The position numbers were made by a program, and so were the translations under genes. DNA of 64,000 nucleotides from Tubulanus polymorphus (Eukaryota; Nemertea; Palaeonemertea; Tubulaniformes; Tubulanidae), in contig NC_134026.1 in the NCBI RefSeq assembly GCF_964204645.1, positions 1,674,001 through 1,738,000 of the forward strand, read 5' to 3'. A model generated the notes under the pieces. It had not been told where the DNA came from, searched no databases, and was given only the letters and a program-made list of their open reading frames with translations. This document shows, piece by piece, positions 25,866-41,400 of the stretch (its first letter is position 1; the number at the start of each line of letters is the position of its first letter).

Positions 25866-26749
25866 TTCTCAACAAAGCTCCGCAAAGCACGAGAATAATT
25901 ATTTAATACAAAAACACGAAAATACAACGCTTGTATTTTGACATTTCTAGCTGTGATTATCATTTAATTTTTTCAGGAAACCTCAAAACATACCGCGACG
26001 CCACCTCGAGGGCTTCACTTTTTACACTATAGCGCGGCACCGCGACAAAACCAGAGTCCGAAGTGCGCGGCCGTGTTTCTGTGGCCGCAGCGCGCCGTAG
26101 TGCAGTGATGCGTGGATGAATCAATTCAAATGATAATCTGTGAAATCCGTGAAGTTCGTGAAATCCGTGAAATTCGTGAAATCCTTGAACTGGCCCTCAT
26201 GTGATAGCGTGGTTCCGGGCCGTTTGAGGTGCCAATACGTCGATCGACAGTGACATACTAATGGCCTTGTGGCAGCCCTTTTCCATTTTGCCAACAACAG
26301 AAAATTGGTGCATTCACTGCTGCTATTTTGCCTTTTGGACACCAAACCAAAAAGTATTTGGAATGTGACGTTCTTCAAAATTAGCTTTTAGATCCGTTCC
26401 TGGATTTTGATTTTGTGAGATAAGTCGCAACACAATCGTGGGCCATTCGTACCGTTAAAATTTCGTACCAAAGTCAGTAGCTGGCACGGTCAGTAGCTGG
26501 CCCACGGGGCGTGCCTTCAGGACATGTGCCCTCTTCCCGATATGGAACTGTGATTCATTCTGATCAGAAATGCAAGTAACTAGTACGCGTGCACTTAACT
26601 ATCGCGTGAAGTCTCGTCAGTCGATTTTGCTGGCCAATATTTGGGGCTGTGCAAAGTTCAATTTTGAGAGGAAATCGGGTGATTTTCATTTAGACAACTT
26701 TCACTAACAACAGTCTATAGGTTGTCGGGCAGCAGATAAAGATTGAAAA
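25866..26749. promoter_or_regulatory. Divergent upstream region of STK11 and a secreted-protein gene
   Basis: These 884 bases separate the STK11 start (minus) from the signal-peptide ATG at 26750 (plus), so both promoters should lie here. The part from 25990 to 26105 is GC/CpG-rich, consistent with the STK11 promoter. A 9-bp tandem array at 26140-26184 and a repeated TCAGTAGCTGGC near 26475-26510 are the only repeats seen. Confidence 0.45.
26140..26184. repeat. Five-unit 9-bp minisatellite (GTGAAATCC-like)
   Basis: Units read GTGAAATCC, GTGAAGTTC, GTGAAATCC, GTGAAATTC and GTGAAATCC in a row, alternating between two variants, so the higher-order unit is about 18 bp. It lies in the interval between the STK11 and secreted-protein starts. 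Confidence 0.8.
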
Positions 26750-27653
26750 ATGAAGTTCTTCGTTGTAATTCCGTTAATGTTACTCATATTCGCAAATACG
26801 TGCGTACGAAGTGAAAAGGTCAGTAAAGAATAAAGTCATAAATATTTTTCATTAATAAAGTTTCTGCCTCCCGCAAATTGAGTGTTGTTCGATGCGCATC
26901 ATGATTTTCTTCGTTGATTTCTCGAATGTACTAAATAACACGTAATCAGATTTCGTGTGTTGCCAGAATTTCAACTTGATATATAAAAAATGTAATGAAA
27001 ATATATCTATAAATCATATGAAAAATATCAAAAAAGTAACTGATATATAGTTTATAATCATTTTCGACAATTATTGGGTTTGGTTGTCCTGATATCAAAT
27101 TCCATAGGAATTGTACGTATAAGAAATTAGGTAGAGACATGAAACTACAACATTATCGCAAAAAAACGAGTCAAATATGAATAAAAAAACTGAAAAATCT
27201 TCTGTTAACTGTCTAAATTTAGGCTGATGATTTGCATCAAATCATGAAATAATCTCATCGGCGAAAGATGAAAATTTGAAAAAATGAATTTTCGCCCACT
27301 GGTGACTGATTAGTTTCGTTATTTTCTAGGAACTAGAAATAACCAGTAGCGCTGACGTGGCTACAGAAACCGCTTTGAATTACGATGAGCACCATTTATC
27401 AATCGTATCCGATAGAAACTGCAGCCGATCAGAATCAACATCCATCCAACTCAGTATCAGAAACAATCCGTACTCAAACTGGGTGATACCGAAATCAAGT
27501 CGCGAAGCTCTGATACTGATGTGTTCGTATGGTCTAACCGCTGCCCTCACTCTGACTCCGTATGTCACCAAACTATTCGTAGAAAGCTCTGTTTACTTAG
27601 TAACACGCGCTTTCACTGGTATCACCGCACTCGTCAACTCGTCAATATCTTAA
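26750..27653 (+). CDS. Short secreted or membrane protein, unrecognised
   Basis: Two exons, 26750-26818 and 27330-27653, join in phase 0 to give 130 residues. The first exon is a textbook signal peptide (MKFFVVIPLMLLIFANTCVRS) and ends at donor AAG|GTCAGT. The second starts after TTTTCTAG. The mature part is polar and Ser-rich. It has a SNWVIPKSSREAL segment, then a hydrophobic stretch (residues about 90-125, with ALILMCSYGLTAALTLT and YLVTRAFTGITALV) that could be one or two membrane helices. Only two Cys remain after the signal peptide (DRNCSR, LMCSYG). An AATAAA occurs at 27684-27689, about 30 bases after the stop, so the transcript end is well defined. No family is recognised. Confidence 0.65.
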
Positions 27654-27689
27654 TGGCTGTGATCGCAAAGTCTTGCAAGCTTTAATAAA

Positions 27690-30553
<2,864 letters not shown>

Positions 30554-32017
30554 ATGGGCACAATATCCACTGAAATAGAAATGAATGACTACATCATTGG
30601 CAGACGTCGTCAGGTAATGTATATTTATACTGTTATTTTCACATGAAAACATATTCCTCATTTGACACACGGCGAATAATAAAACGATCTTTCGAACTTC
30701 ATAGTTTCTTTCTTTTTACGAATACAGAGACGAAACAGGACGACATTTTCACCTCAACAACTGTCCGCTTTAGAGGAACTATTTTCACGCACTCATTACC
30801 CGGATATTTTCGTCAGGGAAGATTTAGCTCTTCGTACAAATCTCACTGAAGCTCGAGTTCAGGTAAAAAACTGGTCTGCGAAAGACATATAATTGATTCG
30901 AGGGATTGAGAAATATACATATTGTTTATGAGTGTGGTGTAGATTTAATCAGTCTGATTACTAGTCTTTTACTGACCTAAACTAATATAGAAACAGATTT
31001 GTACACCTTAACAATGAAGTTGTCACTAACTTGATTGTCATTTCTAACCAGCGTATCGTCGGTGATCAAAATGACTAAATGTTGGTTCAATTAATTAAGG
31101 GAAGAGCGAGAGAATTAGTTACATAAGGCGTGACGTGTAATTACTTTGATTAATGTTTATAGGTTTGGTTTCAAAATCGACGCGCTAAATGGAGAAAGAA
31201 TGCTCGACTTCGACTTGGACGCGGGGCGTTAGCACCTGCAGCTCTCAATTTTACCACATCGGGCTGGTCGTTGCATACACCGCCGAGTGTATTCTACCCA
31301 ACAATGGCTAGATCCCCGGCTAATATGCCGACTTTAACTACAGCGGCAATACCAAATCCATTGCTGTACCATGGCGATCCATATATACCAAACAGGTAAA
31401 TTACAGTTGCTTGATGTATTGACGGAAAACAGTATAATACGTCACATTATAGATCAGTTGTGAATCAATTTAGGAATTTTAAACCTATTTAAGATTACTG
31501 AAATCTTGTTTAAGAATCGTACTATCAACTATAAACTCATGTTTAAGAATCGCTCTATCGCTACTAACTTGAAAAATTCGTCTAATTTTCTCATTGGGTC
31601 CACGACGCCCACCTGAGTCCATGTTAATCATCTCCAGAAGTCGGCAAACGCCTGTCTATTTATTCATCACCACAGACGCACGTGATCGTGATCCTACGTA
31701 GTTCTACCAGCTTTCATTAATCCCATTAATTGATTTTGAATGTTATCCTTCTTTATGTCATTGTCACTGGTATTTTAACAAAGTTAAAGCAGATACCGAT
31801 CGTATTTTGCAGAATTGGTGATGCTCGAAGCAAAGAAGCCGTGGACAGATATTTGTCCATGTGTTCGTGTCCTGTTAACGGTATTACGAACGACTTCAGG
31901 AGGGTCAACGGAAATGACGATTCTTGCGGATACGGTCAAATAAAAATACCATGTAAACATACAGAAAACATGGAAACCATACACGAAGAGATGCAAAACT
32001 CATCTCGCAAGAAATGA
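30554..32017 (+). CDS. Paired-class (PRD-like, Q50) homeodomain transcription factor
   Basis: Four exons, 30554-30613, 30728-30862, 31163-31395 and 31813-32017, join to 210 residues. The homeodomain spans residues about 20-79. It has [12 protein letters not shown] in helix 1, [23 protein letters not shown], and recognition helix [12 protein letters not shown] with Gln at position 50 and Asn at 51. The intron between homeodomain positions 46 and 47 is typical of paired-class genes. The arm before the domain is only about 19 residues with no paired domain. The C-terminus is Pro/Ala/Thr-rich, then charged and Cys-containing; I see no convincing OAR motif, though [12 protein letters not shown] is weakly suggestive. 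Similar to DRGX, OTP or PROP-type domains but not assignable by eye. AATAAA is at 32362-32367. Confidence 0.88.
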
Positions 32018-32687
32018 ATGAAATGTAGTAGTTTTGGATCAAAATGGCTGACTTCTTATTTCTCTCTGGAAAATGATAATAACAATACTGTATCTTGGGG
32101 AAAATATGACGCCATTTAATTTAGTTTCGTCTTTACAATGTTTATCTATCCCCAAATATAGAAATTCATTAATACCTGCCCACTGTCGACTCGAATCCAC
32201 GATCAATGTTGTATAAATATCAAGGTGTTTCCAGATATTTACTTTTCGCACGCAACTTTTCCAATGCGCTCCGAAGCAGGTAATGTGATAACAGATCCCC
32301 ATTTTTTACACGAGGGACTGCGTGCAATATTTCTGTAATATGGTGTAGTGCACAAAAACTAAATAAAATATTTAATGTAAAACCAGTTCGAAATATATTG
32401 ATAAATCAGTAGATCTTGAACAGTCATTTCACAAGGCTGAATTTTATTTTGTAAGCGGCGGGACTGTCTCGCATAATGTATCTCTCAGTATTCGATTGAT
32501 TGTGGTAACATTGTTTTTTTGTGTGTTATCTCTGGATTTCCACATAGTTCCCTCTTACAATGAAAATAAATCTATGATTATGATGGTAACAAGCTGTTGT
32601 TTGTTGTAATTGCTATCAAATAAGGAAGTAAATGTTCGAATTCCAAAGAACCCTAATAGCAGGTACGCGTATATACAAGGCTGAAAG
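32018..32687. other. 3' UTR of the homeobox gene and P2X promoter region
   Basis: The left half is the likely homeobox 3' UTR ending after AATAAA at 32362-32367. The right half is upstream of the P2X ATG at 32688. No coding frame is supported. Confidence 0.5.
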
Positions 32688-35534
32688 ATGAAGGGAGGAT
32701 TTGGAAAAGCGTGTTGCAGCACTCTTCGAGACTTGTTTTATGTGTACGAAACGCCCAAAATTGTCCATATCAAAAACTATAAAATCGGACTGTGTAATCG
32801 TTTTGTACAACTCAGTATAATAAGCTACGTGATCGGGTAAGTGGTATACCAGTCATAAACGAGATGAATTTAGATCATGTGCTTTTTGACATGATTCGAG
32901 GACCAATTTCTGGAACCAACTTCAAATACGTATATAAATTTTTCTGTTAAGTTGGGTATTGATAGCCAATAAAGGTTACCAGGCCCAGGATCAACTGATA
33001 TTCAGTACAACATCTAAAGTGAAGGGAACTATATATTCAACTGGAGGAATACCTGGTGCACAGCGCAGAATCTGGGATGAGGCTGATATTGTGATTCCAC
33101 CACAGGTATGTTACTTTAGGCGAATCACGACAACGTTCCGCACAGCTCTTGGTTGATATTTTTAAAACGCTTATGTCCAATCTTGGAGTAATCAGACTGG
33201 ATTACTCCAAGGTCCAATGCACATGATGCATGGAAACACAGGAAACAGAAACATTCCCAGAAACGTTCAGGTCTCCCGTGTCGTCTGTGTCCGCGAGTAA
33301 CGGAAAACATGGTTCCAGGAAACAATGGTTACCGAGATCAAAGAGTTTGATTCCGTGTTTCCCTGCGTCGTGTGCGTGTGCGTTTATTAAACTAACATTT
33401 TACAAACGAGTCTATAACTAATTACTGTGGTACTGAATCACTTGTTCAATATAACCTTGAAGTAATCATTTCAAATAATTACTCCAAGATATAACAGTCT
33501 CCCGCCTGTAGAATTAGGTTGCCTGAAAAATATAAGTAATCTAACCACGTCCAGGTGTAAAAGCTTTGGCCACCTTGTCCAAATCGGTGCTATGGACCTA
33601 CTGCCCAGCTGCATGCATTTCTACATCAGTAAGTTTGCAAAATATCGATTGATACCAGGAAATTGTTGTTCATCCTCTGTCAGGAAACAAACGCTTTTTT
33701 CATCGCGACGAATTTCATAACGACAAACAATCAGTCACAAGGATTCTGCGCAGAGGCAAGTGACTATCAATCTCGATTCGTGTGTTCGATAAAACATGCA
33801 AATACCGTTAATTGATGCGCCATATATAATCACTCTTTCAGCAACCAAAACGAAATTCAATCTGTAAGAATGAAACAGATTGTAAAAAAGGACGTATTGT
33901 TCCAGGTGGACATGGTCAGTATTCTGAATATCGTATTGCGCAATTATCCTAAAACGTCATCTTGAATCGTCGTATATTTCCTAATGTTTAAGGAGTTCAA
34001 ACTGGACGATGTATTGAATCAGATGTCAAAACCGCAGAAGATGTCAAAGTGTGTGAAATATTTGCATGGTGCCCGATTGAAAGGCGCGAGTCAATGTAAG
34101 AAGGCGGGCGACAGTACCTGAAATCTACGAGCAATCATCTCAACATCAGAATATATTCTGGTTGCGCGGCGCCCTTCGGAATCGCCATAATAGGGAATAA
34201 TTGAAATCCGAAAAAGATTCGATTGATAGTTTTCCGAGCTTCCTTATATTTACGAGGCGTTTTTTTCGATGATTTTCAATGATATTTTGTCTATATTAAT
34301 ATTTCGTCCAATCATCAAGATTCAATATTTCAGACTGAATCAAACATATCTGGACATCTCGAATGTTACCGTAATGATTAAGAACCACATCAAGTTTCCC
34401 AAACTTAACGTTGTGAGGTAAAGAACGTTAACCTAATAGTTTATACTTTTGAGCCCAATCTATTTACCCTGCCTGTATAGTTAGTTCCCCTTGTGTTTTT
34501 CCGAGTCTGAATCTAAAACATTTCTATTTCTTTTTGAACATCTAGGAACAATTTGCTTTTCACAGATCGTGTGTGTTTTTACAACGCCAGCGATCCGATA
34601 AAGCGATATTCCTGTCCGATATTCAGGTTAGCTGATATTCTAAAAGAAGCCAAGGTCAAACGAGAAGATATCTCAATTTACGTAAATACAGTTTCAATAT
34701 TTCTCATCATATATACTGGCAATTTATGTCAATGTATCTCAATTGCGTGTCTTTCATGCAGTCATAAGGGATTGACATCATATTTTCTCTAAATTCCTGG
34801 ACACATTTTGTTTTTTTCTAGGGAGGTGTCATTATTATCATGATTCGTTGGGATTGTAATCTCGATCGAGGTGAAGATGCCTGCCTACCGAAATATAAAT
34901 TCGTAAGGCTTAATCACATCGGAACCACGTTCAGCACAGGTTGGAATTTCAGGTATCTATCAATATGCATTTAATTCTATGTAAGTTATTTGTAATTGAC
35001 CATCTTACAAATAATCTCAAACATCACGAAATCTGCCGTTTAGTGAAAATGACCAAATAGCACTAAGAAACCAAAATACGATAGGCTGCATCGAGAAATA
35101 TTTATGAATTTCATAATTTTCTTTAAAAAACAGATACGCCGAACACTACATGGATTTAGGCGTGCAAAAAAGAAATCTAGTGAAAGTATTTGGAATTCGA
35201 TTCATTGTGCTCGTGCAAGGTACGGCCGGGAAATTTAACGTGATTCCGCTTTTACAAAATGTCGGAAGTGGATTGGCAATTTTATCCGTGGTGAGAAACT
35301 CTATTTCTGTGTCGTATTCATTATCACAAGAATAGCTGAAATAGAAGCTATTTTTCACATTTCTCACAGGCTACGATACTATGCGATGTATTCGTGTTGT
35401 ATTGTCTGAGGGATAGGGCGTACTACAGGCGAAATAAATTCAAATACGTCGAAGAGATAGATGGTAATGACGATGACATTCAGAACGGCGAAGGAACGGC
35501 ATTGAATTTGAATAAAACTCAAACCTATCAATAA
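32688..35534 (+). CDS. P2RX: P2X ATP-gated cation channel
   Basis: A trimeric extracellular-ATP-gated cation channel of the plasma membrane. Ten exons are 32688-32836, 32952-33105, 33684-33755, 33842-33914, 33993-34095, 34334-34417, 34546-34681, 34822-34952, 35134-35290 and 35370-35534. They give 407 residues, close to vertebrate P2X4 (388). TYK-like YETPKIVHIKN precedes TM1. The ATP-binding set is present: TSKVKG (two Lys), NFR in GWNFRYA, and Lys in LVKVFGIRF. All ten conserved ectodomain Cys can be counted, and TM2 follows NVGSGLAILSV. The trafficking motif YXXXK is YRRNK after TM2. Four N-x-S/T sites are visible at NQS, NET, NVT and NAS. Intron 3 uses a GC donor. Nearest vertebrate type looks P2X4-like, but subtype orthology is not claimed. 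A possible AATAAA is at 35949-35954. Confidence 0.96.
33182..33488. repeat. Foldback element with palindromic ends in P2X intron 2
   Basis: A perfect 12-bp palindrome arm pair CTTGGAGTAATC / GATTACTCCAAG (33182-33193 and 33200-33211, 6-base loop) is followed about 250 bases later by the same motif in slightly decayed form (CTTGAAGTAATC at 33456-33467 and ATTACTCCAAG at 33478-33488). The segment between is GC-richer and has its own CATGGTTCC/GGAAAC-type repeats. This looks like a small nonautonomous foldback transposon. Confidence 0.55.
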
Positions 35535-35747
35535 CTGAAACTTGTCCGAATCAGCCACCATAGAAACCAGTCGGAGAACAGATTTTGCAGACACCAGAAT
35601 ATTTTTTCGGTGGACATTTCTATCATTATAATCGAATGGATATCGTGTTTTAAACGGTAGCAATGCATGTGGCGCAGCCTTTACCTGATAGCAGTCCCCA
35701 ATCCTTGGCTCCCTTGTTTTTCAGAATACGGTACCTTTGATTGAACT

Positions 35748-35764
35748 GGGGGGGGGGGGGGGGG
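35748..35764 (+). repeat. Uninterrupted G17 tract
   Basis: Seventeen consecutive G in a stretch just after the P2X coding region, in its probable 3' UTR. It is capable of G-quadruplex formation on the sense strand. A shorter G9 run occurs at 46581-46589. Confidence 0.9.
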
Positions 35765-36496
35765 CACTAAAATGTGCTCACTGTATTAAATGTAAATCTT
35801 GATTGTGCAGCATATGAGTCAGATAAGATATACGTATAATCTCAGGTCCAAATAGGGACAACATGGCAAGTGATAAAGCAAAATCAAGGAGACAAACTAG
35901 AAATATTTTCAGAAGATATCATCGTTGTATTTTTCATATGAATTCGAGAATAAAAACAATGATTCTTTGGATTTTATCAACTTAATTTTGTAGAAGATAT
36001 AGAATTGATAACAATCAGTAACATTTTTTAACAATCAATTTTTCCAAAAAAGACAAAAACTTGATAATATTTAAGGATTTAGAATTTATATTTGATGCCG
36101 CATGAGAATTAAGCCAACATTTGGGAATCGAATTCGAATTAAAGATTAACATAGAATTTGTTTTGGCAGCTTCAACTATTGAAGTGGAAACCAGCACTTT
36201 TTAAAGAGTGTTTGATAGGATAAATATAAAGTGTATACAAAAATAGGTGCTACGTAACAAATTTATCGAGTAAGCCCTAGACGGAATGAAATTTCCTTTT
36301 CAAAAATAATACGTTGAATGTTGCCTATATAAGTCGAGAGTGCTAGCAATATAAAGCAAAGTTACAAGCATATTTTGAAGACTAGAAATTTGGACCTCGG
36401 GCTCTTCATAAAATGTTTTTTTAAATAAATAATTTAATTAATTTGCTACAATTTTCTTCAGATATAATTTGTAATATAAATAAAATATGGAATGTG

Positions 36497-36502
<6 letters not shown>

Positions 36503-36567
<65 letters not shown>
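36503..36567. repeat. (TA)n microsatellite
   Basis: About 32 TA units in a row, flanked by AT-rich DNA. Confidence 0.95.
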
Positions 36568-36572
<5 letters not shown>

Positions 36573-36954
36573 GACTCTGGATAGTTAATAAACAGGTAGT
36601 AAGTAGTAAGTATGATAACAAGAGTTAATGTATGATTAATATCTCTAACAAGTGATCATTTTTGGACTATATTCCACAATAAACAGCTCCTACTCATTGA
36701 TTGTCATGCTACATTTCGATAATATTATCATATTTTTTACATAAATAGAATCAGCTTGCCACTGAAACGTGATTTCTAGTTCATTTCTCAGGTCATTACA
36801 TTTCACAGTTTGAGTTCCAAATGAAGTTCCGCTTCAGACTAAAAGTAAATTTTTGTTGGTTTTTTTCCGATAATCCAGGAACTGGGTTTCATTCGCTTGA
36901 GGCTTATTTTTAGCGAAACCCAAAGCATGTTTTTTTTCGAATGTTTTCTAACAG

Positions 36955-37100
36955 TAAAATGATAATGATAATAATAATATTAATGATAATCAATACTTGT
37001 AAAGCGCCTATTTCTCTGTATACCAAAGTTCACCAGCGTTGTAAATGGTCAAGCAAATCATTGATAAGCCATTTGAAACTGTCCAGATCTGAGGCACAGC
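36955..37100 (+). repeat. AATAAT-tailed short interspersed repeat, second copy
   Basis: An imperfect TAATGATAATAATAATATTAAT run leads into CTTGTAAAGCGCCTATTTCTC. It shares this core with the copy in STK11 intron 5 on the other strand. The right boundary is uncertain. Confidence 0.45.
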
Positions 37101-38301
37101 GAAGATTTTCATCAGCGTGATTCCAACGGGATGAGTAAACAGATTCAACCACCAAAAGCCTTGAGTCGGTATAATGTGCCAAAAGACAAAAGGTTTCTAT
37201 TTGATGAATGGAGCAACCGCGATAATCAAGATAAATAGCTCTACCTCAAATCAATGAATGGATATGACTAAAAATCGGTACCAAAAAAAAATCCCCGAAA
37301 AAGATGTTCTAAGGTTTGGTTGATAATTGCTTATAAGCGGTATAGACTTGTCTACATTTAAAAAACTATCAATCACGTTTGTTTAGAGGAATACCAGTTA
37401 AAAACAAACACATATGAAGCACATTCGTTCATAAACCAGTTTCGCCATTATTTCTGTAACCTAAAAATATAATTAGCCGACATGAAATTTGTTTCAAAAA
37501 TATTCTAAGATAATTCGATACATTAAACTAATGAATGTACACGTAGAGATATAACCTTTTTCAAACAAACTCTAATATTTGTAAGAACAACCCACGCCCA
37601 GTGCTTCAAGTAAATGTATTTATAACATTGCTTACGATAACAAATACCGTACATGTAATAACTTATCTACACTCTGAAACATAATTGATTTCTTTTTTTT
37701 CTTACAAATTATATAGCACCAGTCTCTCTACTTTATACGTATCACAATCATTTCAAGACGTTAAATTCAAGCGAAAACCTAGAAAAAAACAACATTAATA
37801 CAAACGCTACATCGGGTTCTGGTAATTATCGATTCTAAAGAACAATAACATGGTCGTAGTTGTTCTAAAAAAAAAAATTAGTTAAAAATAACTCCGACTC
37901 ATGTGCATTAGATTGATACATTATTTGACACGAGAATAACCAATATATTTGAGACAATATCGCAATAACCGGATATTTTCAACAACGACACAGTTTTATC
38001 TAACACCTTAACACTGTACTAGAGATGTATCTAAACATATAGTTCACTGTCTAATTCTACTATTCTATCTTTATATTAAAGGAGAAGAGAAATACAGTTC
38101 GGGAAAAACTAACGACGAGAAAATAGATTTATATTAAAACTATAAAAGAAACATAACATTCTTCCCTTGGAAGACATACATTGAACATGAAATCGTTGCG
38201 CAATTAACAAAATGTGATCGCCACTTAACTAACATTTATCGTGTCCCAGTTCAATCAATAGAATGTTTTAAAGGATATTCCAGTAACAGCGGTAAACCTG
38301 C

Positions 38302-38418
38302 TCAGTACTGTGAGTATGAAGGTGGAGCCAGATGCGCTGGTGGGCGACCCGGACCGCGAGCGTAGCTTACTTTATGACCTTCAATTTGAGGAGGTAATTC
38401 ACCCTGAAATGCTGCTGG

Positions 38419-38449
<31 letters not shown>

Positions 38450-41400
38450 AGAGCGCGGGCTGTCTTTACCCGCGTATGAGGAGCCAAACCACTCTGAATT
38501 CGCTACAAAACAATAAACTTCAAATCAACATTGATTCCAGACAAGACGCTTGAATAACAATGATATCGAGGCCCAGTTGACATAACTCCGAAGTGATCTT
38601 AGATTTTTAAGACTGGTCTTAAGTTGACATATTGGCTATAGAACTAGTCTTATGGTGGTCTTAGATGTAAGATGTATAAGATTGGTCTTAAATCTAAGCC
38701 ATGAATGCACAACTGGCCCCTAGCATTGAAAATAAAAGAACACGAATACAAGTCATAAAAGGACAAATGTAATTATAGTAGTGTTTCAATCATGCGAAAA
38801 CATTGCATAAATATCTAATATAAAATACGATTAAGTGTAGAGGAAAATGACATATAATTTCACATAGAAAAACACACACCGTTTTAATCTCACCATTTGT
38901 AAAATCATGAAGACTGTAAATTCATCAGAAAGATTGTTTACGCAATAATCGTCATTGTAGATGTGCGGGATAGATATGTGTTCACGCACGTATTTTAAAT
39001 GATTAATCGCGACTCACCTGAGATGACGCTGGAAAGCTTTTATTCATTAACGATCCGTTCTGTTTACGATGAGCTGATTGTAACGACGCACGCGCTGTGA
39101 CCGTGTTTGTTTTAGGTGGCGTCGTATCGTCGGGACTGAACGGTCCGTTACTATCAATACTCTCCGTTTCGACCGACGCCAGCGTGTCGTCATTGTCGAC
39201 GTAATTCAGTTTATGATTAGAATGTTGAGGATGCGCGATCAATGAATGCGCAGGTGGTAGATTCGAGAAGGATGGCCGACCCAGCTCATCACCTTCTACT
39301 CCATCATGAAATAACCTGCGAAATATATCAGATTGCTACCTGTAGTCTAGAAACATTAGAGGCCAGTTACACAGTCATTTCTTTGATTTAAGACCGATCT
39401 AAGCTCATTTTGGTTCCATAGCAAATCTAACAACGAAAGACCAGTCTTAAGATTCGAGACTACTTTTCAAATGTGCAATAATTGGGCCAAGCATCGTCTC
39501 CAGGAGATGGGAGATGATCATATGACACACAAACAAGATACATGATATTTATTAATTCTTAAATGTTCGAATCTGAATCAATTGTCAAAAAACAGAATTT
39601 ATCGCCTTAAAACACGGTAGTTTCCAAAGGTAATTTCACTAGTATATCTATATTCAATTCTAGTTGATAATTACCTGTCAGTACGACTGCGGTTATACAG
39701 ATTAGCACTACGTATCGATGGTTGTAAATCTGATGGTGGTTGTAATGGTGCTATATAACCTGTACTGCCTGTCCCTTTAGAATCAGCCTCCCCTGCCACA
39801 GCTGCTGCCATTGCCGCCGCTCTCTTCTTCTTTTTCTTCTTCTTTCTGTCGGCTTTCGTCGCCGGTGGCAACTGCAAGTGACTGCCGGGCATACGCGGTT
39901 GATTAAGCGGCATGAGTTGTGGAGGTAAGGGTGGACGAAGCTTTCGCTCGGGCGGAGTCAATGGAGCTACATGAAAATATATACAAAACATTGAAATAAA
40001 GGGGAAGAAATCATTGAAAGATTGAAAATTTATCTTGACCTCAATGGTTTTCAGTTGATGTTTTAAAACTATTTGGTTGTTTTTAAATAGTTTTGACACT
40101 TTAGAACATTGAAATTAACTAAATCAGCGAAATTGTCTATAATGTCAGATTGTGGCTCCATAAATATGGGAATTGCAGTTAATTCTGCAGGTCTAAGTAC
40201 AATCCCTTCCACGTATTGGCCTCCTGGACAGCCAAGACCAAGTAGCTGTATTAAATAACAAACTTAAGTGTAGTGGAGAATGAATACACGTAATCATTTA
40301 GCATGAAGAAATCAAAGTGTTCATACAGACTTGAAGTGCTTAGTCTCCCGGTTCTGTCTCAGCCTTTAGCCGTCCCTAGTCAACAGTTATTGCAAACCAC
40401 AATCATGATTAATTCCCACAATTAACATCAGTCATGTTTTTTTTTCCATACCTTGATGTCTGTAATCTAGAGGCGGTCCCAGTACATCGTCCTGTATTTC
40501 ATGTACGGTCTGATCTAATTCAGTACTAGATCGTGAAGCTTGACTCGACGATCGTTGACTTTCTATTTGAGCAGTTGATCGTTGCGTTAATCGTCCCGGC
40601 GATGACTGCCGCGCGGGAGATCCCAGTTGTCGCGGTGATATCCCGGGCGAGGATGGGGTTACCGCCGGTTTGTGGATGGGACTTTTCGGCGGAGTGACTG
40701 AGGAAGGTACACGGGTCCCTCGTGGAACGGGAACTGGTCCCGGATGACGATTTTTAGGATACTGCGGTTGCGGTCGAGGGGGTGATGAATGTTGGAATTC
40801 ATCCTCTTTTCCAGCGACCTCGTTCTCTCCGGGTCCTGCCACGTATCTCGGATAATTATCTGATTCAGGCTACAAATAAAATTCAGATTCTTTTACGATG
40901 CCGTAAAAACCGTTACAAAAATGTGTATTATGCGCACCATGTCATCAACATTCAAGTTTCACGACTCATATTTTCTATCTATGTTCATGATAATGAATTT
41001 CACAGTTGTATGAATGAATGTGCACTACAACATCTATATTCAGTAAGTTTTCTTGTTGGTTAATTTGGTACAAATGTTTCTATCTTCAATCAATCATTAA
41101 AAGTTAAACCTACCTTCGGTTTAATGTAGTTGTGCGGTTGTTTAGGAGGCACTGGTTGTTTTGGTGGTGCAACCGGCTGTTTGATTTGTACAGGTTTATT
41201 TGGTATATTTGGCGGACGTGGTTGAAATCTGGCAGGCTGCAGTGGCACAGCTACCGGCACCGCTGCTGGAGCTGGTGCTGCAGGTGGCGTCGGTTGTGAT
41301 TTTGGTTTGTGCGGACGATGAATTACGGTTGCTTGATCGGATTCATCTCCGTCTAGATCAGATACATCCATCTCTCCTAAACTGACATTATCATTTACAT

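Larger units (their letters stand above)
35535..38301. other. Intergenic: P2X 3' UTR, tracts and repeats
   Basis: Between the P2X stop and the stop of the minus-strand ankyrin gene there is no recognised exon. It contains a 17-base G run (35748-35764), a TA array (36503-36567), and a TAATGATAATAAT-tailed repeat (about 36955-37100). The last kilobase is probably 3' UTR of the ankyrin gene, although I see no clear minus-strand AATAAA. Confidence 0.45.

Noticed and set aside
36421-36621. Tyr-Ile repeat open frame
   Set aside because: Translation of the (TA)n microsatellite.
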